Source: Meandrina meandrites (Eukaryota > Cnidaria > Anthozoa > Scleractinia > Meandrinidae). Taken from it: 64,000 nucleotides of DNA. The position numbers were made by a program, and so were the translations under genes. The notes beneath the pieces are model-generated. The model searched no databases, was not told the origin of the DNA, and was given only the letters and a program-made list of their open reading frames with translations. The stretch covers positions 13,105,602 through 13,169,601 of the forward strand of contig OY855906.1 in NCBI GenBank assembly GCA_963693305.1. Direction: 5' to 3'. Below are positions 12,887-25,320 of this stretch, piece after piece (position 1 is the first letter of the stretch; each line of letters starts with the position of its first letter).

Positions 12887-14841
12887 ATTATTGAAAATGT
12901 AAAACCAGCTTGAACTAATGAACCTTGTGGAGCTCTTCAGATCAACCTTCATAATTTAGCAGGTGAAATGATATGCAAACAGATCAAGAATTATGATGCA
13001 AGAAAAATCTTCGCCCAGTCCTGTACAGTTTATTAACTTCAAAATGGTGTTGAAGTCTGGATCTTGCTGGGGATAAGTGCTTGTGAACCAATCTTTCTTT
13101 ATTCCATCAGGCTCCTCGTGGAGCAAAGGGTGTCGAGCTAAGAACCAATGCAATATTTTTATTTCTTTACATTTTAAGTTTTTGTATTACAAAATATTTT
13201 ACAAGTCACTTCTCTTATCTCAATTTATTCTCTCATCATTGGCATGGCACAATTGAACTCGGTGGCTCCACTTGTTTTGCTGCCAAATGTTTTAGGCAAA
13301 TTTTTGAATAATTTTCACTCTCCCCACCCCCATTTTATCCTGGTTCCCTCAATGAGCAATTTTTGGCATTCTAATTTCCACCTACCAAAACGATGAGCAA
13401 ATCCCTGAGTATATCTGCTCTTAGGATTAACCTTGGAACTGTTCTTGCAATGTTAAGCAGTCTTTATCATGCAGTCACCTATATTATTTGTAAATTTTCC
13501 AGTGGTCAACTTTATATATGTAAACAATAAACACAAGTCAAATGTACAGACTTTTATTTAATCTCAGATTATGATAAGATAACCAGATGATTTGGAAATT
13601 CATGTTCTACCTCGAAATCCTCTTGAATGAACTTCCCCATAAATCATTTACCACACTGTTTGGGGGCTGAACATATAATTTTTGAGTTAAGTGAACTCGA
13701 ATAAATAGGGTTAGCCTGCTGCTTTTCTTTTTAAGATTTTATAAATCTTTAAGTGTGTGCGGTATCTTGGAAAACTATCAGAAGAGAATTCTACCATCAA
13801 AACATCCATTTTTACCGGCTACGTTTCATTATAAAGCACTTTAAGCACAGTTGGTAACCTTACCAATTGTGGAGCAAAACATGTCTGTTTAAATTCGGAA
13901 AATCTATGGCACAAGTAGGGACGTTTATACCTTGACTTTAGAACGTTCAAAAGTGGTAACCAACACAGGTTCGCGCCATTCGGCCACTTGAACAGTCTCA
14001 CGGGTCTTCACTTTTCGAACTAAATTCTTGTTAAAGAACACAAGATAATCCATTCCTGTTCAACGGATCTTTAGACCGATGATAGAACTTCTCATAAATG
14101 CTTTTCATTTCCCAATGCATGTTGTCAGAACCCCAAAATATCGAATTGAAAACGGGGGTAAAAACGTGAAATTCGGGGGTAGATTTGCCATTATTCACTA
14201 GGCGTTCTCCGACCGGCACGCCAACCCGTTCCCAGGCCCTTACGTGGACCTCGCCCTCGCCCGAGAGAGGAGGAGAAAGCCTTTACATATGTTGAGTTCT
14301 AAAGAGGAAAAATGTATTTGTGGGGGAGAGTCTAAATAGGTCACAAGGAATGTCCTTTTGTTTAATCTATCGCAGCATTTCAGGCTAATTAAAACCTTGT
14401 AAGAGTGCCATGTATATCGTGTTGGGAATCATCCTTCAATAATCCCGACGGGCTTTTGATTATAAGAACGTTGAGGCCGATGAGATTTACCAACATTTTA
14501 AGAACGTGGTAAGAACATACCCCACTGTATACCCCAGCAAGAGAGTCGCAGAACGTCTTTATTTTTCGCAATAGTCTATCAGAAATATTAACTCAATTAA
14601 CTTGCTTGAAAGAAAATACCTCAACATAAACAATGTCGCTTTCTTATTGCGTGATACACCATGTAGTTCATCTCAGTTTGTAGTCCAACTTAAAACATGT
14701 AACTTAAGAGCGTCTTAAGAACATTTTCAGCCTCAAATATTAAATTCCCAGACCTTCTTTATACTGATATATAAAAAGAAGAGTGTAGGCAACTGCCGAA
14801 CAAATTATTGATCCATTATTTGCCCTTTTTTGTTTACTTAA

Positions 14842-15033
14842 CCCTTTAAGCCCCAATATCAACATACAAATTCTCCTGACTGAATTATTATTTCACTTGG
14901 GAGAATTTGTTAAAAGATCAAAAGCAATTTACCTCTAGTGATCATTTTATTAATTCCCATAACCTTTTCTCTCAATGAAGTATTAATTTTGTGGGGAGAA
15001 ATTTGATTTTGGTCACTCTTGGGACTTAAAGGG
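14842..15033. mobile_element. 192-bp piggyBac-like MITE with TTAA target duplication
   Basis: Ends CCCTTTAAGCCCC and GGGACTTAAAGGG are inverted repeats, flanked by TTAA on each side (14838-14841 and 15034-15037). The paralogous site near 22890 reads TTGTTTACTTAAATGCAAAC with a single TTAA, which is the empty site. TTAA duplication and CCC-ends are the mark of the piggyBac superfamily. No transposase is carried. Confidence 0.88.
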
Positions 15034-15052
15034 TTAAATGTAAACAATAGAA

Positions 15053-15813
15053 AGACTAAAACTGCAAGGGACCGCGAACGATAATGCTGCTATTCGTAGG
15101 ATCTACTGAGAGATCTGATCAGCAATAAAATGAAATGAAATAACAATGCAAGCAAGGCTGATCATACTACGTGAAAAATAGACTTTGCGAGACAACACCA
15201 CGACTAGAACCGATACAGCAGGATTGCAACCGCAGACAGCTGTTTCGTCCTTATTGGGACTCTTCAGTGCGGTGTAAGGGGTGGTGAATGGTCCTTCAAA
15301 AAATGCGCGTCTCGCAAAATTTAAGCCAAATTCCAGGGGTCTCGTCGTCTCGTATTTTTATGAGGAGCCTTTTCGGAGTCTCGAATTCATTTTCAATGCT
15401 AAGGAAGTCTCGGGCTCGCAGAAAATGTATCAGTCTCGCCGTCTCGCAAAGTCTCGCATTTACCATTCGACACCCCTGGTGTAGCGAATCTAAATGACGC
15501 CAGCTCGGAGAGCAAACGCAAATAAATTGCCCAACCCGTACACTGTATCAAGTTCCGTACTTTGAACTTACTTGTCCCCCGAATCACGCGCTGCCACATC
15601 ACGTGTTTCGGGGGACAAGAAACTCAAAGTGTCACGGCGAGTCTCGCAAAGCAAAATAACTTAAATGTGGTAGGCACAGCCATTCCGAACATTTAAGCGC
15701 ATGGACAAAACCATGCTAAATAAAAGCACAGCATATCGGATCTGAAAAGATCTACGGTCCAAAAATACGTAAAAGTAAGACTAAAACTACAAGGGACCGC
15801 GAACGATAATGCT
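15053..15813. repeat. Insertion bounded by 36-bp direct repeats
   Basis: A 36-bp sequence starting AGACTAAAACTGCAAGG occurs at 15053-15088 and, with one change, at 15778-15813. Outside both copies stands TAAACAATAGAA, which is single in the paralogous introns (near 6280 and 22905). The roughly 760-bp segment was therefore added to this copy, with a possible 12-bp target duplication. The inside has many GTCTCG motifs (15340-15460) and a hairpin at 15558-15632. No gene seen. Confidence 0.7.
15558..15632. repeat. Inverted repeat around CTTGTCCCCCGAA
   Basis: The inner arms 15571-15588 and 15602-15619 (CTTGTCCCCCGAATCACG / CGTGTTTCGGGGGACAAG) extend imperfectly outward to about 31 bp each, with a 13-base loop. 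Confidence 0.75.
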
Positions 15814-16244
15814 TTAAACAATAGAATTTGATGTCGGCGGAGATATGCAAATTTTGATGTGCAGACGCATTGTATAAGTTGCAAAGTAATCCCTTTTAGA
15901 GCGTTTGCGAAATCCCCCAAGTCTCCCAATATTCATGAGTAATTGTGAACAGAACCTAAAAATCACAATAAACGAGAAAAACATTTAAAATAAGACAGAA
16001 AAAAACCCATCACACTAAAGAACAAAATGAGAGAAACCTCAACTGAATTGTTAGTCACTGGGATTATTCTCAAAAGAAACTAATAATGTTGTGCGATTGA
16101 TTCGTTTTCCAAATCAGCATTATCAACGTATCATTGCTGATTTATATTAGTTGAACAGTACTCACAACGCGTCTCGAAGAGCAACCATATACTGTACTGT
16201 ATATGGTATACTGGACAAAATTCACATGGACACTACGCACTGAC

Positions 16245-16453
16245 CTTTTGAAAGCGTCGGTAAGTTTCTCCGCTTTGAAGTCGAGTGAAAATGTGTTCCC
16301 CAAAACAGGGATAGTCGTAAAGCGTGGACCCGGCGGCATGTTCCTGAACTCGTAGAGCACCATCAGGTAATGCAGCATTAGTAGCAGAAGCAAAAGCAAA
16401 AGAACATTTCCGAAACTTAAAGAATCGGAGATCGTGGCAAAAACCGAGGCCAT
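16245..16453 (-). CDS. Orphan intact P450 exon 1
   Basis: A full 209-bp exon 1: MASVFATISDSLSFGN, leucine-rich anchor, hinge PPGPR and donor AAAAG/GTCAGT, with no stop or frameshift. No exon 2 or 3 follows before the plus-strand relic and gene 1 exon 1 (6717-6925). In the place where its gene body would lie there is the 3.26-kb insertion and unrelated DNA. It is either a leftover of a gene whose body was deleted, or an upstream alternative first exon for gene 1, about 14 kb from exon 2. The sequence supports exon identity; use is unknown. Confidence 0.8.
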
Positions 16454-17356
16454 GTTCTGTGAATGTCACCGACTGGTCGCAGGCTATCAAGGCGTCCAAA
16501 ACAGGGTCACGTAAACGTCTCAAAATGACGCAGTACAAGGAAATTTTGTGACTGCGAACATGAATAGTAACGTCAGCTTTATAGTGGGTCACTGGGGACA
16601 CTCAAGTACGGTTTCTGTGTAACATAAAGCCACCATGAGCCACGTGACTACTGCTGGAGGAGAAAAGAATGAAAAGTATACTTGGTGTAAATATGCTGTT
16701 ATGTGGATACGAATGCATGTAAAAAAGTTTAAATAAGGCACGGTTGTTGACGATGTAAAACCAGCATCTTGGCGTGGTTTTACTGCTTCTGTTTGGAAGG
16801 TGATCATGCAAGGTGATCGATCGCTCGGTGAGTGTTTTTATATTTTACAACATTTACTTCTCATAGCCTGCGTCGCAGACAGTCTAAACCGCCGGGGATT
16901 ATGTGACACGTCCTGCAGCACATCAAAGGACAGCTTTAATTGTTACCCGACCTCAAAGACCACAAGAGAGTCAAAAGTTCTAGTCAAAACTAACCTTGGA
17001 GGCATTTTGTAGGACATGAAATGAGGATAACACAATTCTCTTAAATACAAAAGTATCCGTTTTCTTGCCTTGAAATGCTTAATTATCTATTTATTTGGTC
17101 GTAAAAATTGTGATTCGCATCTTAAGTTTGAACACTTTTTTTTAGTAAAAACAAATGAAAAACGGTAACCCAATCTCAACACAAAATTAACTCAACCCTC
17201 AACTGGGTCATTATCTTATTACATCTTTATCGTCCAATGACAGGTCGGACCCTTTCCTGTATTTAGCCGCTTGCCATCGTCCTTCCAAAAATACTTAATT
17301 AAATAACGCACTTTTGTTTGGAATTGCTACCTAAGTGATGCTAATAATCTCTAAAC

Positions 17357-17559
17357 ATGGTGTTTGCCACAATTTAAAATTCTCTAAGCTTTGGAATCTT
17401 CTTTTGCCCTTGATTCTGTGACTAATGTTGCATTAGCTGCTGGTGCTCTATGAGTTCAGGAACACGCCACGGGGTCACGCCGCATAACGACTACCCCTGT
17501 TTTGGGGAATCCATTTTCACTTGACTTCAAGGCAAAAAATTTACTGACGATTTCCAAAG
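17357..17559 (+). pseudogene. P450 exon 1 relic, plus strand (unit 2)
   Basis: Homologous to gene 4 exon 1 from ATGGTGTTTGCCACAATT to TTTCCAAAG/GTAGGT. It has an early TAA (ACA ATT TAA), the same TGA in the anchor and the same hinge frameshift as the relic at 7674. About 250 bp of intron-1-like sequence and the CGGAGGCGGCGAG block follow. Confidence 0.87.
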
Positions 17560-18987
17560 GTAGGTGGATCCTACAATTGTAAACTTTCCCCAAGTTCCTG
17601 GATCTTCGAACCACTTTTACGGAACGTTTCTCTTCAAAAGCGAATCAATTCGTCAAAGTTGAAATTATTAAAAGCCTAGCCGCTTTGAAGGCAACTTCTT
17701 GTTGAAGCATAATGCTCGCTACTGCATTTTCAGTTAGTAGGCTAAAATCCTTTACGATGACCGGGGAAAGTTTTTGGATTATATGGAAGCTGGATTAGTT
17801 ATCTCTTGATCCGGGGCTTCGAACATCGAAACCGTTTCTCAAACGCAGTGTAATAATCAGTCATGCATAAAAACGTGACAACCTATTATGGATTGTGGTG
17901 ATTGGCCAAAAGTTGACAGCTCAGACAACCGGAGGCGGCGAGAAATTTTGAGACATTCAAAAGTTTGTTTAGTAAACCGAATTTTAACCACCTGCAGCGT
18001 TTTCTGGTTTCTTATATCCAATAATAATTTAATGGTTAAAATCAAGAGTAATAATACGGGAAATATATATTTAAAACCAAAATGTGTACATAAGTACCAG
18101 ATTATATTCCTTCGTATTACAGTGTTTGGCAGGAAAACAAAAGTATCGTGCTTCAAGAAAAAAGTACTCTTGCTGTTGTAAAGATAAGCGTAAGTATTAC
18201 GTCTGGTGTTTCAACATCTTATTGAAAGTGAATTAAGGTAAACTAACAAAATGCCTTAAACAGCATACTTTCAATTTATAGACCACCTCGCAATCGGCAT
18301 TATCCTTTGAGTCTCTAAGTCTATAAGGAAACGAACTACGTTGAGATAATTTCCTCAGTACCCGCGCTCGATGAATGACGAAGCGCGACATTGCGACATG
18401 AACGACGTGGGCAGTAAAGATGCGCATTAATGTCTTAAAGTTATTACCCTCACACGGTCAAGAATAAGGCATGTTAGACCACTTTTGCTGTTGTCATGGC
18501 AAAACATTTTGATGTCACAGTGATTTCAATATATTCACTGGTAAAACCTGCAAAGCTTAAACTTTAATCTAAACAATAGAATGCCAAGCACGGGAATATC
18601 TAAACCGTTACGAGCCACCCTAAGGAATAATAATTATAATAAAAATAAAACACTGAACATGCACTGAGTCAAAAACCTTTTATATCTAATATGGAAATTA
18701 CAAGTGATATTCGTCCAAGGCTTTCCTACATAAACTCTAAATCGCGACTAATATAAGTAATAAAAATATAAGACTAATATAAAACTGTAAAATGCGTTTT
18801 GCTGTTAATAATCTGCATTTGTTTTTTTCAAACTTCTTTTCAAAACTAGACTACAAAATTTACTACAGCTACTAGAATCGCTACTTGTTTAACCAAATTT
18901 GTTTTCAAGTTTCTCTCGTGAGGTGCAAGGAAAGCAACAAGGGGGCAGTTTTTCCACGCCTTGCCAGTTTGATTAAAAAATGTACGA
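17560..18987. other. Duplicated block tail and gene 2 downstream region
   Basis: To about 18630 this is a second copy of 7875-8815. It keeps about 140 bp (18428-18570) that unit 1 lacks. From 18700 it matches 26705-27240, the 3' flank of gene 3, and so carries the 3' untranslated region of gene 2. No further gene seen. Confidence 0.6.
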
Positions 18988-21900
18988 TCACTTCCGCTTG
19001 ATTGCACGTATCTTGTAAGGAACTGGAAACTGGGTACCACTGGACAGCCCCTTCATGCTTGGCGGACTACCATCTTCTTCAGCAATGAAAGTGAACTTCT
19101 GAAGCATCCATGAAAGAAACATGAACAGCTCAACTTTTGCTAGAGGCTCGCCAGCGCAGACCCGGCGTCCAGCTCCAAAAGGATAGAAATTGCCTTGGTT
19201 GGTGACCAACTTTCCATCCTCGTCAATATGCCGGTACGGGTTAAACACTGTGGAGTCTTCCCAGCAAATCGGATCCAGATGCACAGATTCCGTGTCAGGA
19301 AACACGATGGTATCTTTGGGAACACGGTAGCCACAGAGAGTCGTATCCTTGACCGTCATGTGCGGCAGTGCAAGAGGCACGACGTTTCCAACTCGCAGAG
19401 TTTCTATTATGGTCGCATGAATGAGGGGCAGATGGGGCCGATCGTCCAAACAGGGATCCCGTCCACCGACTACTTCATCTAGCTGTCGTTGAATATCCTC
19501 TTGGTACTTTGGATAGTTGACCAAGAAGACTATCGCCCATTTCATTGTGGTGCTTGTAGTTTCGTAGCCGGCAATAAACATATCTTCGATGGTGTTGACC
19601 AAGTAGTCATCTGAGAGAAAAGCTTTGTGTTCTTCATCACTCTCGCATTTGGCCTCGTGTTTGGCGTGAAGGAGACCTGAGATCAAATCTTTTACAGGTT
19701 TTTCTGCATCAAAATTTTCTTCTCGCTCTCTTAAGAATATGCGAATGATGTCGAATATTTCAAAGATAGGCTTGAGAAAGCGATCGTAGGCCTTAATGGG
19801 CAGGTACTTTGCCAATGGAAAGAAATCTAACATGGTGACCAACTGAGCAGTGTCAGCATCTGCTACGAGGTCTACGTTAAGTTTCAAAAGTTTGTTCAAA
19901 TCAGGGTTGGTTGTGTCGTAACCTTCTCCAAACGTGATGCCACAAATAACATCAGCAACAGCACGTTGCAAGCAATCTGCGGGATCAAAGGGCTTGTCAT
20001 GTTGGTGTTCAATAAACTGTACCAGCTGCTCTGCCTGTGTTGAAACTCGGCTTTCTATGAGGGGGATGTCCGAGAGGTATTGGCGCAAGGCTGTCGTGAA
20101 TAGTTTGCGATGGAACTTCCAGGCAGGGCCATAGGGACCGAGCGCAAAATCTTTTCCTCCTGTAATCAACAAATGCAAGTCAGTTTAAATCTGAAGCAGG
20201 GTATTAATAATGTTTTGACATTTGCTTCGCGATATCTATAATTGAAATAATCGGTTAATGTACAGCCATTAGTGTACAGTCGATGAAGGTCTACAGAATG
20301 GCGACATTTTCTCGTTTCTTCCAAGTTTCGGAGGAAGATTACAAATATTATTGGATAATTCATTTCCGAGAAGAATGAAGAATGAACTAAACTGCATACA
20401 CAACTGCAAATTCAGTCCGGGTGCAATTTCGCTAAAGCGTGAGGTTTGATACTAGCCCATATTATAGCAAAATAATTTGAAACTACTATTCGAAGGAAAA
20501 TGAGTTAGACTTCTACTAAAACAATTAGGTTATTCGTACTCGATTAGATTATTCGCCCTCGGCCTCATCAACTATCACCTTATAGAAATGTCGAGTCCCA
20601 ATCTAACTGTTATATAGCATCTGGGTTATTGCACAACTGACCTAATGTACCTGCCACGATCAGTCATTCATCAAATAACCCACCTAGTGTTGCTGCCACA
20701 TTAGCATATGTTTGCGGTCTTCCGGCATAATCAGCAGACTTCTTTACCAGCATCTCCTTTACAGCTTCAGGAGTTGACGCCATCACGAACTTGTAACTTC
20801 CAAGTTTCAGAGAAAAAACTCCGCCATACTTTTCCCTGAGACTGTAAAACAAGAGAACTATTGTACGAAAAGGGCAGCAAAAGAGGCATTTGGGGGACAT
20901 TAAGACAATCCCCAGAACCTGGTGAGAGTGTTACTTAAACGTTCTAGCGATTTTAAACTTTGTGACATTTAGGATGTTTTAAAATACAGTCAGGCCGCCT
21001 CTTCAAATTATTTTTTGTTAAAAAGGACTAAATTTTTAATACAGCGTTTTTATGCGCCAGAACCAGTACAGAAAAACAGATAGTTGATTATCTATCGACG
21101 AGGTGTTAGACAAAACTAGTTTTGAAAACCGCATACAGCTATTTCCAGAAAGGTTGTCAGAAAAAAAGCGCTAAAGTGCACATGAGAAGACCGCAAGGTT
21201 GTCTGGGTATTCACTGGAATTAAGCATATCAGCCTAAAGGAAACGTAAAAGTTTGTACTTTTGCACGACGAAAATTTACTCTCAGGAGGCGTTTCTCTGT
21301 AGCTTTACTTTACTGTTACATCGCACACAAAGGTGTCTAAAAGGCCAAAATAATAATAAATGAAAGTGTTAGAGAAAAGCAGGCAAAGGATGACACAAAA
21401 TGAGATAAAAATATGCTTGGTTTTTCCTTCTTCGAAATCTTTAAATTTTGTTTTTCATTCTGTGCATGCCCTAAACGAGATATTAAAAATACTTTCCTGG
21501 AAGTGTAAAGGAGTTCAAATAAGAATTATTTGTTTGGTGAAATTGACAATTGCTGAACAAATAACTGATTCATTATTTGCCCTTTTCGTCTCGTATTACG
21601 TGACAGAACACGCGAATATGGTGTGAGTAGTTTTGACCAAGGGTAGTAGTCCGTGTAAGACCTCACGTCAGGTAACAAAGTGACAAGGTAACGAAGTAAC
21701 AAAATAAATACTATTTATTTCAAATTGGCGAGACATTTAATGTGCTCTTTCTCCGAAAAATGTGTTTTGTCAATGATTCTAAACGCTGGTGACAATGTAT
21801 GCGGTTAATTGTAAACGCTGGGGACATCATGTGTTCTCTTACACGATCGATGCTCCTTTAGGTTTTCTTTGTAAGACTGGCAAAAACGTCAAATATGTGA

Positions 21901-23545
21901 TCAACGGATTTTATCGATGTTAATTAAAAAAACAGATGTCAATCTAGCTGTCTCGTGTTACGTTTGTCTCGTGTAGCCTGCTTTGCAGACAAACTCCAGT
22001 GTTCAGTTCGTCTGCAACGCAGGCTAGGGTCTTACATGCTTAACGAGAAGGACTATGAAAGTGATTAAACAACAAATGAAAAGGGTATGGAGAAAATTGT
22101 CCTTCTTCTGGACACATGGAATCGAGAACAAGATGACCGGAGATCTGAGTTTATCAAGTTATAAACGTCACGCTACAATATAACGCAACTATTATCGAGC
22201 GACATTCTTTTTTTACACATATTGAGTGCCATGTATATCGTGTTGGGAATCATCCTTCAATATAACGCAAGTTTTATAGAGCGACAAGAACAGTTTTAAT
22301 TTTACGTTTTAGTGAAGGAATGAAATTCTTAAGAGGAATAATGTAATTGGGGTGAAGAGTCTGAATAATTCTTCAAATTAGATGTACGCTTCTCAATTTT
22401 CGATATTTCTGACACCGAGTAAACTGCAGACAGCAAGATCGCCAGAAGGCAAAAAGAAGACGCGGAAAGTGTTCAATGTTTAATAAAAGCTTCAAAAATT
22501 GACACGAGACATGGATCCCGACGGGCTTTTGATTATAAGAACGTTGAGGCCGATGAGATTTACCAAAATTTTAAGAACGTGGTAAGAACATACCCCACTG
22601 TATACCCCAGCAAGAGAGTCGGAGAACGTCTTTATTTTTCCCAGTTGTCTATCAGAAATATTAACTTGCTTGAAAGAAAATACCTCAACATAAACAATGT
22701 TGCCTTCTTATTGCGTGATACACTATGTAGTTCATCTCGGTTTGTAGCCCAACTTAAAACATATAACTTAAGGGGGTCTTAAGAACATTTTCAGCCTCAA
22801 ATATTAAATGCCCAGACCTTCTTTATACTGGTATATAAAAAGAAGAGTGTAGGCAACTGCCTTACAAATTATTGATCCATTATTTGCCCTTTTTGTTTAC
22901 TTAAATGCAAACAATAGAATTTGATGTCGGCGGATATATGCAAATCTAAGATTGTGAAATTTTGATGTGCAGATGCATTGTAGAAGCTACAAAGTAAACA
23001 CCTTTAGAGCGATTGCAAAATCCCCCAAGTCCCCCCAAAATTTATGAATAATAGTGAACAGAACCGTAAACTCACGATAAACAAGAAAAACAAAATAAGA
23101 CAGAATAAAACCCATCACACTAAAGAATAAAACGAGACAAACCCGAATTGTATCGTCAGTCACTGGGATTATTCTCAAAAGAAACTAATAGTGATGTACG
23201 ATTGATTCGCTTTCCAAATCAACATTATCAACGTATCATTCCAGATTTTATATCAGTTTAACAGTACCCAGAACGCCTTTCGAAGATCAACCATATGCTG
23301 TACTGGAGAAAATTCGCATAAAAACTACGCACTGACCTTTTAAAGGCGTCGGTCATTTTCTCCGCTTTGAAGTCGAGTGAAAATCCGTTCCCCAAAACAG
23401 GGATAGTCGTTAAGCGTGGACCCGGCGGCATGTTCCTGAACTCGTAGAGCACCAACAGGTAATGCAGCATTAGTAGCAGAAGCAACAGCAAAAGAACATT
23501 TCCTAAACTGAAAGAATCGCAAATCGTGGCAAACACCGACGCCAT
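18988..23545 (-). CDS. Cytochrome P450 gene 2 (CYP2 clan), complete
   Basis: Exons 23337-23545, 20684-20841 and 18988-20159 join in frame to 512 codons. Residues 1-44 hold a leucine-rich signal anchor and the hinge PPGPR. WKFHR (C-helix) is at 136-140, AGYETTS (I-helix oxygen-activation motif) at 319-325, ETLR (K-helix ExxR) at 375-378, FNPYRH near 428, and the haem loop FGAGRRVCAG at 450-459 with ligand Cys457. All core P450 motifs are intact and the length is normal. The haem loop and tail (AGEPLAKVELF) resemble CYP17/CYP1-type enzymes. Substrate is unknown; endogenous steroid-like or xenobiotic compounds are both possible. Donors are GTCAGT and GTGGGT and acceptors TTACAG. The start codon is the shared MASV. 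The methionine at 20178 belongs to the intron and is not a start. Confidence 0.95.
21974..22026. repeat. Short inverted repeat TAGCCTGC..GCAGGCTA
   Basis: 17-bp arms TAGCCTGCTTTGCAGAC / GTCTGCAACGCAGGCTA with a 19-base loop, in intron 1 of P450 gene 2. Related ends, AGCCTGCGTCGCAGACAG, occur at 16867 and in inverted orientation near 45160, so this is a small inverted-repeat family. Confidence 0.75.
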
Positions 23546-24589
23546 GTTCTGTGAATGTCACCGACTGGTCGCTATCAAGGTCTATCAATGCGTCCAAAAC
23601 AAAGGGTCACGCAAACTTCTCAAAGTGACGCAGTAGAAGGAAATTTTGTGACTGGTAACGTCAGCTTAATAGTGGGTCACTGGGGACGCTCAAGTACGGT
23701 TTCTCGATCACAGCCGCATGACTTCGCTTAAAGAACGATTGCTATTGTTTGCTTTGATAGGTCCAACAGATTAGTTCTGAACGAAAGCTTATACACCTTA
23801 TTCATATTAATGACGGAACGCGCGGAAGAGTTTGGTTCGAGTACATGAAAGCGAGGCGAAAGGGGCTTCGCTTCGAATGAAAACAAAGCAAAGTATGGCA
23901 ATGCTGTAGTATCTATTGTAATTCTTGAAATATCCCGTCAGTTAGGGAATGATTCTTAACTGGTGATGACTGCTATTGAAATTCCTTATTTTACAAACTT
24001 AGATATGGTCGTATGGTTTTAAAGTCAACACAAAACAGTGGGAAAATGTCGTCGGAAAACCGCATCCATTTTTTCAGTCTCTTCTCTGCTTACTCGTGTG
24101 CAGTTTTTATCCACGCTACTTTAGTTTCTTTTTGATGGAAGTCACTGGAAGCTGAGTATAGACACAGGAATTAGAACGGTAAGTAAGAACGGCAATTATA
24201 GACACAAGGTTTCCTGAGCATTTCGCCTCCAAAAGCATAAATGTTATTCACAACGATTGATCATTCAGTAGAGACTTAACCAGTTGTTATAAGGTTGAAT
24301 AGGTAAAGCCTGGGAAAGCGGACTGAATAAGGTAGAAAGAGCGGCTTTCAAAGTGAAATAAACTTTAGGTTAAAATTCTCTCGAATAAAACCGTTACATA
24401 TTATTCAACAAAGCTCCAAAGTACCATACGCGAGGCGCTTCTAAAGTGTAGAAGACCATTGTGCGACTACACAAACAGGCTAACATAAATATCTGTTCAG
24501 TCTACTGTTATACATAAATTTAACGCTACATACAACGGCTTCCAAATGTATGTATCATAAACGAGTTAGGCCTTTTGTTCCACCAGCTA

Positions 24590-25229
24590 CACTGCTTTAT
24601 ATATATACAGTGCTCTAATTTAACCTCATTTTGACTATTGCAATCTTGTCTGGGGTAATTGCGGTAAAACTTTGTCGGACAGGCTACAAAAGCTTCAGAA
24701 CCGCGCCGCTCGCGTGTTAACTTCCTCTAGTTATGATACTGATGCCAAAGGTCTAATACGACAACTAGGTTGGAAAGATTTGTGTACCCAACGTCAAATT
24801 CAGAAAGCCTTAATGGTATATAAATCTTTAAATGGCTTGGTTCCTGAATACCCATCGTCTAAATTTCTAAAACGTAGTGGAATGCGCTATTCTTTAAGGG
24901 ATTCCGAAAACAAACTGGTTGTACGTCATCCACGAACTAACTATATGAAAAATAGCTTTACTTACAGTGGTGCAACTCTTTGGAACAGCCTACCCTGCAA
25001 TCTCAGGATGATAAAATCCTATAATCAATTTAAAAGCAAAGTTAGACACGGCATTCATGGAAAACAGGATTAGTTTAATATTTAAATTAGTATTTACTAC
25101 ATGTACTTCAATTTTTATTAATTAGTATTTAGCATGGATTGTTTATTAGTAGTTTATTAGTATTAATTTTTATTATAACTTTAAATAATAGTATATTACC
25201 TGATGATTTTTAACCGTGTATAAAGAAAT

Positions 25230-25282
<53 letters not shown>

Positions 25283-25320
25283 ATAGATAGATAAATAAAT
25301 AAATAAATAAATAAAAATCA
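24590..25320 (+). pseudogene. 5'-truncated non-LTR retrotransposon (CR1/L2-type reverse transcriptase C-terminus)
   Basis: The frame reads PHFDYCNLVWGN, SDRLQKLQNRAARVLTSS, QLGWKDLCTQRQ, FTYSGATLWNSLP and a stop at 25073. This is the conserved C-terminal part of cnidarian LINE reverse transcriptases. A stop (TAA) stands just before PHFDYC, the 5' four-fifths of the element is missing, and the 3' end is a tail of AAAT repeats (25229-25315). It is a dead copy produced by 5'-truncated reverse transcription. Confidence 0.92.
25229..25315. repeat. (AAAT)n microsatellite, LINE tail
   Basis: About 20 AAAT units with a short ATAG interruption, directly after the LINE fragment. Confidence 0.95.

Larger units (their letters stand above)
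11023..14281. mobile_element. 3.26-kb inserted segment with 26-bp subterminal inverted repeats
   Basis: Homology to the intron of P450 genes 1 and 2 stops after ACTATTATCGAGC at 11022 and resumes at TTTACAT, 14282, so the segment between is an insertion. Perfect 26-bp inverted repeats (core GCCTAGTGAATAATGGC) lie at 11103-11128 and 14182-14207, about 75-80 bp inside each border. No transposase is recognised. Inside are a perfect hairpin (11279-11360) and a MITE (12644-12886). Short minus-strand open frames at 14031-14219 and 13819-14001 are unrecognised. Probably a non-autonomous transposon or captured fragment; no clear target-site duplication. Confidence 0.65.

Noticed and set aside
14031..14219. 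62-codon minus-strand frame at the end of the 3.26-kb insertion
   Set aside because: Its start overlaps the inverted repeat and no family is recognised; kept only as a note in the insertion entry.
18988..20178. Exon 3 of P450 gene 2 as a stand-alone 396-residue gene
   Set aside because: The first six residues are intron sequence ending in TTACAG; exons 1 and 2 with matching phases lie upstream.
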